Positions 33,586 through 38,099 of a DNA stretch of 38,099 nt are shown here, piece after piece. Both the position numbers and the translations under genes were made by a program. Source of the stretch: Dehalococcoidia bacterium. GTDB lineage: Bacteria; Chloroflexota; Dehalococcoidia; UBA2979. Location: positions 1-38,099 of the forward strand of contig JAKUNM010000008.1 in the NCBI GenBank assembly GCA_022451865.1, given 5' to 3'. The notes under the pieces were generated by a model, which was not told where the DNA came from, did not search any database, and saw nothing but the letters and a program-made list of their open reading frames with translations. How positions within the stretch are numbered: the stretch's first letter is position 1; the number at the start of each line of letters is the position of its first letter.

Positions 33586-34863
33586 CTAAAATGCAGTTGA
33601 GCCAAATGCCGTTGGATCATTGGATGTGATACCTAAATCAGAAAGTTCTGTAATTTCCTCGTCAGACAGACCAGCGATATCTCGTAAAACATAATCAGTA
33701 TGTGCACCTAATAATGGTGCATGCGATCTGGTACTTGCCGGATGCTTAGAAAATTTAAATGGCCGACTTAAAAATGGGCGACGTCCAACCATTGGATGAT
33801 CAACTTCTTCCCAAAATTCTCTATCATTTAAATGTTCATCTGCAAGTATTTGTTCGCCTGTTAAGCTAACTCCAGCAGGAATCCCCACCATCTGTAAAGC
33901 ATGCATAACTTCATGTGCATCCTTATCTTGACTCCATTGAGTGATTAGCCTATCTAATTCATCATGCTGTGCAAATCTTTGACTCACAGTTGAAAAAGTG
34001 TTCACTTGCTCCGACGAAAGATTTAACATCTCTGAGAAAGTATTCCACTCATCGTCAGTACGCACAGAAATCGCGATCCAACTATCATCGCCGTAGCATT
34101 TATAAACCCCTTGTGGAGCAAAAACATTATCTCGATTACCGTTTGGTCCCCATTTCCTGCCGTTCATGGTGTAATCCATCACCATTTCCCCTACAACACC
34201 TGTAGTTACCTCACGTTGTGATAAATCGACAAATGTCCCTTTACCAGTAGTTCTACGTTGCTCAATAGCAGAAAGTACTATCCCAATGGCAAGAAATGCC
34301 ACCATCGGGTCAGGTAAAAAAGTTCCGGAAGTTCTTGGATCACCACCTAAATAGCCTGTAAAAGAAGCAATCCCTGCAGTTTGCTCAAGTGTCGCACCAA
34401 AAGAACCGTACGATCGTTCAGGACCACTCCCACCTTGACTAGCAAGACTTACCATAATGATGTCTTTACGGATAAGTTTCAAATCTTCATATGACAATCC
34501 AAAACGTTCCATTACTCCGCTACGAAAACTTTCAATAACTACATCACTTTTTTCGACTAGTTTCTTAAGTACTTCGACTCCTTTTGGATGAGTTAAATCC
34601 AAACAGGCACTGATTTTACTTCGATTCCTATCTGTATATAATCCAGATGTATTCCATGGTTCATCTCCAGCATTACCATCTGGATAAAGTCCAGCACCAG
34701 AATTTGCAGTAGTGCCACCACGAGAGATATCCATACGTCTCCCTGACTCGATTTTAATAATTTCTGCTCCCAAATCACCAAGAATTTTCGTACACGTTGG
34801 CCCCGCCCAAACCTGAGTAAGATCTAAAACTCGAAGTCCTTCAAGTGCATTTTTTGACATCAT
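33586..34863 (-). CDS. CaiB/BaiF-family CoA-transferase
   Basis: This is a class III CoA-transferase-like protein of 425 residues. It has GLRVLDLTQVWAGPTC, GAEIIKIESGRRMD, the DRNRSKISACLDL block and GKGTFVDLSQRE, with the catalytic Asp present. A C-terminal HPMVGRRPFLSRPF segment is typical. The N-terminus has two ATG codons in a row. The glycine- and Asn-rich stretch near residue 50-70 is an insertion relative to short family members. It follows the next gene by 20 bases, so the two transferases form a pair that may act as different subunits or on different acids. Confidence 0.9.
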   Translation of the reverse strand: MMSKNALEGLRVLDLTQVWAGPTCTKILGDLGAEIIKIESGRRMDISRGGTTANSGAGLYPDGNAGDEPWNTSGLYTDRNRSKISACLDLTHPKGVEVLKKLVEKSDVVIESFRSGVMERFGLSYEDLKLIRKDIIMVSLASQGGSGPERSYGSFGATLEQTAGIASFTGYLGGDPRTSGTFLPDPMVAFLAIGIVLSAIEQRRTTGKGTFVDLSQREVTTGVVGEMVMDYTMNGRKWGPNGNRDNVFAPQGVYKCYGDDSWIAISVRTDDEWNTFSEMLNLSSEQVNTFSTVSQRFAQHDELDRLITQWSQDKDAHEVMHALQMVGIPAGVSLTGEQILADEHLNDREFWEEVDHPMVGRRPFLSRPFKFSKHPASTRSHAPLLGAHTDYVLRDIAGLSDEEITELSDLGITSNDPTAFGSTAF

Positions 34864-34883
34864 GATCTCTTTTCAATTCGCAA

Positions 34884-36086
34884 TTAAATTACGCCTTTTT
34901 CAGTTAGAGCAGATACCTCTTCTTTCGAGAACCCGAGAGCTTCATAAACTGATTCATTATGTTCACCCAACAAAGGTGCACGTTCCATAGGTAATTTTTC
35001 ATCATCCCAAAAAAACGAATGCCCGGGATACAACAATTTTCCACAGACAGGATGATCAATTTCTACAAAATAACCACGGTGAATGTATTGTTCCGAGGAA
35101 ATTAAATCTTCCGCATCACAAATATAGCCAAATGGCATTCTCTGCCCCTGCGCCAGATGATACAGCTCTGTCTTATCTTGCTTAATCATCCACTCTGACA
35201 CTATTTGATTCAATTCAATAATATTTTCACGCCGAGCAACATTGTCAATAAAGCGTTCATCATCTTTCATTTCAGGGCGCCCAATCATGTCACAAAAATC
35301 ATCCCAGTTATCCTGTCTATACATTACGCCAACGTGCCCATTACTTACTTGATACATAGGTGCTATATCATTAGCTCGTACACGGTTTTCTCCAAGATAA
35401 GCATAATTCAGACCCGAATACATCTGAGCAGTAGCTATAGCTTCAACCATAGATACATCAACATGTTGACCTTCACCGCTAGCACGTTGTGCATACAACG
35501 CAACCATTGCTCCAGAAAATGCGCTCAATCCAGCAATATACTCTGCCGGTCGACCACCTACTTTTAAAGGTTCTTTATCGACATCACCAGTAATTTGAAG
35601 TAATCCACCTAAAGCTAGGCTAATAAGATTTGTACCTTGGTAATCTTTATAAGGACCACTTTGACCAAAATCGGTTATCGAAACGAGAGATGTCTTTGAT
35701 GATATTTTTTCTATATCTTTATATCCAAGTCCTAAATTTTCCAAGGTGTCAGGTGCATAATTTTCTATAATGATATCTGCCCATTCGATGAGAGGCTTAA
35801 TAACACTTTGACTTTGTTCACTTGATAAATCAAGCGTGATACTTCGTTTGTCAGTATTGAGGTAAAGAAACAGGCCACTTTTTTCTATATGTGGATCATC
35901 TTCAAAAAATGGAGGAATTAAACGAGCATAATCACCATGGATCGGAGGTTCAACAGAAATTACATCAGCGCCCATACCACCTAATAACTTTCCAGCATAT
36001 GGCCCTGCCACACCTTGAGATATATCCAAAACTTTTACGCCGCTTAGCGGAAGATCTTCTGAAAAAGGTTTATCCAATAAAGACAA
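34884..36086 (-). CDS. CaiB/BaiF-family CoA-transferase
   Basis: This 400-residue protein of the same family has GVKVLDISQGVAGPYAGKLL, GADVISVEPPIHGD, LNTDKRSITLDL, and GEGQHVDVSMVEA with the catalytic Asp. A C-terminal EIDHPVCGKLLYPGHSF stretch follows the family. The TTG start at 36086 is preceded by GGAG at seven bases, and an in-frame stop lies just upstream, so TTG is the only reasonable start. It is first of the two-gene minus-strand unit ending at the 33533 terminator. Confidence 0.9.
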   Translation of the reverse strand: MSLLDKPFSEDLPLSGVKVLDISQGVAGPYAGKLLGGMGADVISVEPPIHGDYARLIPPFFEDDPHIEKSGLFLYLNTDKRSITLDLSSEQSQSVIKPLIEWADIIIENYAPDTLENLGLGYKDIEKISSKTSLVSITDFGQSGPYKDYQGTNLISLALGGLLQITGDVDKEPLKVGGRPAEYIAGLSAFSGAMVALYAQRASGEGQHVDVSMVEAIATAQMYSGLNYAYLGENRVRANDIAPMYQVSNGHVGVMYRQDNWDDFCDMIGRPEMKDDERFIDNVARRENIIELNQIVSEWMIKQDKTELYHLAQGQRMPFGYICDAEDLISSEQYIHRGYFVEIDHPVCGKLLYPGHSFFWDDEKLPMERAPLLGEHNESVYEALGFSKEEVSALTEKGVI

Positions 36087-36159
36087 ATTTCAACTCCATT
36101 AAAAAGTAAGATGATAGGGAGAATAGCAGAATGAGGAACAAATCGGTAAAAAATTAAAC

Positions 36160-36204
36160 AAAAAAAGAGGGCAGCTACTCAAAACATGAGCAACTACCCT
36201 CTTT
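36160..36204 (-). terminator. Strong intrinsic terminator of the solute-binding protein gene
   Basis: On the minus strand AAAGAGGGTAGTTGCTCA pairs along 18 positions (three G-T pairs) with TGAGTAGCTGCCCTCTTT and is followed by a T7 run. It lies 12 bases after the stop codon of the binding protein gene and separates it from the CoA-transferase unit. Confidence 0.92.
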
Positions 36205-36216
36205 GAAAACTAAATC

Positions 36217-38004
36217 CTACAGATCAAGCCACGCAGTCTCGAATCGGTTTGCGTTGTACAAGTTTGGATGCTTGACAACATTCTTGACGTATGAACGTCG
36301 TACCATTCGAGCAGCACTCCAGTCTGTAACAATCTTACCGTATAGGTCCAAAGCCGCGATTTCCATTTTCTTAGCGAGCTCTTGACGTGTTGGAACATCA
36401 AGTTCGGTGCTCTGCTTCAAGAATAGATCATCAACTTCAGGTGAAGAAAGCTCAGAGTAGTTTCGAGCTGCACCGGTTACATAGAATTCACCGAATAGTG
36501 CATCCGGATCATCAACTGCATAACCGTGTCTCCATGGTGCAAGGTCGAAGTTACGTGTGTTCAATCGGTCATATGCAGAAGCTGTTTCCTGAACATCAGG
36601 TGTAAAGTTAAGACCAATAGCCTTAGCATTATCAAGAATGTACAGTGAGAAGTTCTCATAAGTACTACCCTGACGTGTCAGAATTGTAGCATCAAAGCCA
36701 TCAGGAACACCTGCTGCATCAAGCATCTTACGTGCTTCTGCAACTACTGCGTCACTGTAAGGCTTATAGCCTGGAACCTTTTGAACAGCATCCAGACCAG
36801 CAGTCCAAATACCGTTAGGGTTGAAGTAACCACCGTGGTAACCCACACCCTTACTAAGTACTGCGATTGCTTCATCACGGTTCATCGCCATTGCAACAGC
36901 TGTACGTACACGGTTGTCGTTCCATGGCTCACGTGATGTATTGAAGTTAATTGAACCAAAACCATTACTTGGCATTGGACCATCCAAAACTGCCTTGTCT
37001 TTCATGATATCCATCATGGACTCAGCATCGGCTTGAGTAGCCATCAAGAAGATGTCAGTCTCACCACCTTGGAAACTTGCGAATCGAGTAGAACCATCTG
37101 GAATAACATACACAGTCTGCTTAGCAAGATAAGGTCGTCCTTCAAGGAAGTAGTCTGGGTTAGCAGACATTTCGAATCGGTTACCACGCTCATACTTGTC
37201 GAGCTTCATTGGACCAGCACCGTTAATCTCTAATTTGAAGTCCATGCCATTAGCAATGTCCTTGTGAGAGTAAATGGTGTTCCAACCTTGAGCCATCATA
37301 GCGAATAATGATGGAGCTGGGCGGTTCAAATTAACAACAACATGTGTGTCATCTGGTGTTTCAATACTTTCGACGGCATCATAGTTCTTCATACGAGGAC
37401 TAACAATCGAACCATCTTTATTAGCGATACGCTCAAATGTAGCCTTCACGTCCTTACTTGTAACAGGCTCACCATTATGGAATTTAGCGTTACTGTGTAA
37501 GTCAAAAGTAACTTTCAAGTTGTTATCAACTGTCCAGCTAGATGCAAGTTGACCTTGAACGTTGTCAGGTCCTTCAACTGCACTTAGTGGATCGAATTCA
37601 ACTAATAATGCGTGCACTGGACTCAATGGTACGTTTACACGGTACGTAGAGTTTGCATGCATATCATAGTTTGGTGGATCACCGGAAATTTCAAATCTTA
37701 GGTGCCCGCCACGTTTTACATTTTCAGCTGGTGCAGGGACTGCTGTTGCTGCTGAAGACTGTAGTTGAGCAGCTCCACCCTGAGCAACAGCTGATTGTGT
37801 TGCTGCAGCTGGTGCTGCTGTTGCTGCTGCTGGTGCAGCGGCTGGTGCTGCTGCTGGTGCAGCTGGTGCTGCGGAGGATGAATCATCATCATCGCTACCA
37901 CAACCAATAAGGGCAGCACCAATAGCGCCTGTCCCTATTACGCCTGCTCCACGGATGAATCTCCGCCGAGCAACTCGATTTCTCATCCAGTAACTCTTTT
38001 CCAT
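36217..38004 (-). CDS. ABC transporter family 5 solute-binding lipoprotein, Tat-type signal
   Basis: This 595-residue extracytoplasmic binding protein for peptides or other small compounds carries a twin-arginine signal (ARRRFIRG, Arg13-Arg14) leading to lipobox LIGC with Cys35, so it should be a lipid-anchored, Tat-exported protein. Next comes an acidic Asp/Ser run, then a linker rich in Ala and Pro (about residues 43-93). The SBP_bac_5 domain follows, with GGHLRFEISGDPPNYD, KFHNGEPVTSKDV and IPDGSTRFASFQ. A transporter permease and ATPase pair is not present on this strand in the window. Its single-gene transcript with a strong terminator suggests high expression. Confidence 0.9.
   Translation of the reverse strand: MEKSYWMRNRVARRRFIRGAGVIGTGAIGAALIGCGSDDDDSSSAAPAAPAAAPAAAPAAATAAPAAATQSAVAQGGAAQLQSSAATAVPAPAENVKRGGHLRFEISGDPPNYDMHANSTYRVNVPLSPVHALLVEFDPLSAVEGPDNVQGQLASSWTVDNNLKVTFDLHSNAKFHNGEPVTSKDVKATFERIANKDGSIVSPRMKNYDAVESIETPDDTHVVVNLNRPAPSLFAMMAQGWNTIYSHKDIANGMDFKLEINGAGPMKLDKYERGNRFEMSANPDYFLEGRPYLAKQTVYVIPDGSTRFASFQGGETDIFLMATQADAESMMDIMKDKAVLDGPMPSNGFGSINFNTSREPWNDNRVRTAVAMAMNRDEAIAVLSKGVGYHGGYFNPNGIWTAGLDAVQKVPGYKPYSDAVVAEARKMLDAAGVPDGFDATILTRQGSTYENFSLYILDNAKAIGLNFTPDVQETASAYDRLNTRNFDLAPWRHGYAVDDPDALFGEFYVTGAARNYSELSSPEVDDLFLKQSTELDVPTRQELAKKMEIAALDLYGKIVTDWSAARMVRRSYVKNVVKHPNLYNANRFETAWLDL
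37795..37880 (-). repeat. Ala/Pro low-complexity linker encoded by GCT/GCA triplet repeats
   Basis: The coding strand consists of runs of GCA/GCT/GCC triplets with CCA. It encodes AAPAAAPAAA-type sequence in the lipoprotein. The repeat is prone to in-frame length change and would alter only linker length. It also produces spurious long ORFs in other frames. Confidence 0.8.
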
Positions 38005-38099
38005 AAAAAGTTAATCCCTCCCGAGGACAAGCCTCTTCTATTTGTCACAAACAAAGAACATACAATTCCACTAATTACGTAAGCTACACTATAAAACTA
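38005..38099 (-). promoter_or_regulatory. Upstream leader of the binding-protein gene
   Basis: No gene is seen here. On the minus strand GGAGGG precedes the ATG by 11 bases, with an overlapping GAGG-CCTC-GAGG arrangement that could form alternative tiny hairpins. The promoter is presumably in the AT-rich part near the window edge, but I cannot place its boxes. Confidence 0.35.

Noticed and set aside
37653-37910. 85-residue leucine-rich plus-strand ORF
   Set aside because: Produced by reading the antisense strand of the Ala/Pro triplet-repeat linker; the low complexity explains it.
1-38099. CRISPR array, insertion sequence or prophage
   Set aside because: No regularly spaced repeats, transposase, integrase or phage structural genes were seen on either strand.

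Overview
The window is an AT-rich chromosomal segment with dense, short-spaced genes, a housekeeping half and a catabolic accessory half. The organism is probably a Chloroflexota bacterium of the marine SAR202 / Dehalococcoidia type. This is an inference from gene style and content: many CaiB/BaiF CoA-transferase, crotonase and acyl-CoA dehydrogenase paralogues, a Tat-type family 5 lipoprotein, a small HHW zinc-ribbon protein and a BldC-like HTH protein. No marker gene in the window proves it. There are no phage, transposase or CRISPR sequences.

Region 1 (1-11.9 kb) is mostly housekeeping. It opens with the 3' end of a metal-binding lipoprotein, followed by the ATPase and permease of a Zn/Mn-type ABC importer. 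dnaN follows, then a minus-strand run: SIMPL-domain protein, dcd, ribD, ribE, ribBA, ribH, a small membrane protein, an HTH regulator and a HAD hydrolase. This run encodes the main riboflavin-forming enzymes, and no FMN riboswitch is visible. lepB, pyrE, a 67-residue zinc-ribbon protein and tRNA-Lys(UUU) lie on the plus strand.

Region 2 (12-20 kb) holds an MFS transporter, a carboxymuconolactone-decarboxylase-fold protein, an LDH2-type 2-hydroxyacid dehydrogenase, and a minus-strand operon that is the main discovery. That operon runs DUF6282 metallohydrolase, UGSC selenoprotein, two paralogous proteins of unknown function, then a D-2-hydroxyacid dehydrogenase. The ORF track cuts the UGSC gene at an in-frame TGA. 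The reading frame continues for 80 conserved-looking codons, and a bacterial SECIS-like hairpin follows the TGA directly, so the TGA very likely encodes selenocysteine (Sec93 in a UGSC redox motif).

Region 3 (20-36 kb) is a CoA-thioester catabolic block. It has a ChrA transporter, two divergent iron-ADH-like proteins, three CaiB/BaiF CoA-transferases, four crotonases, two acyl-CoA dehydrogenases, a double-VOC protein and a membrane-anchored PQQ-type beta-propeller. A typical degradation scheme would be CoA activation, then dehydrogenation, then hydration or cleavage. Several of these enzymes lack or substitute the standard catalytic residues, so their exact reactions cannot be read from family membership.

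Region 4 (36.1-38.1 kb) is a single-gene unit for a Tat/lipobox family 5 solute-binding lipoprotein with a strong terminator. Its partner permeases are not in the window.
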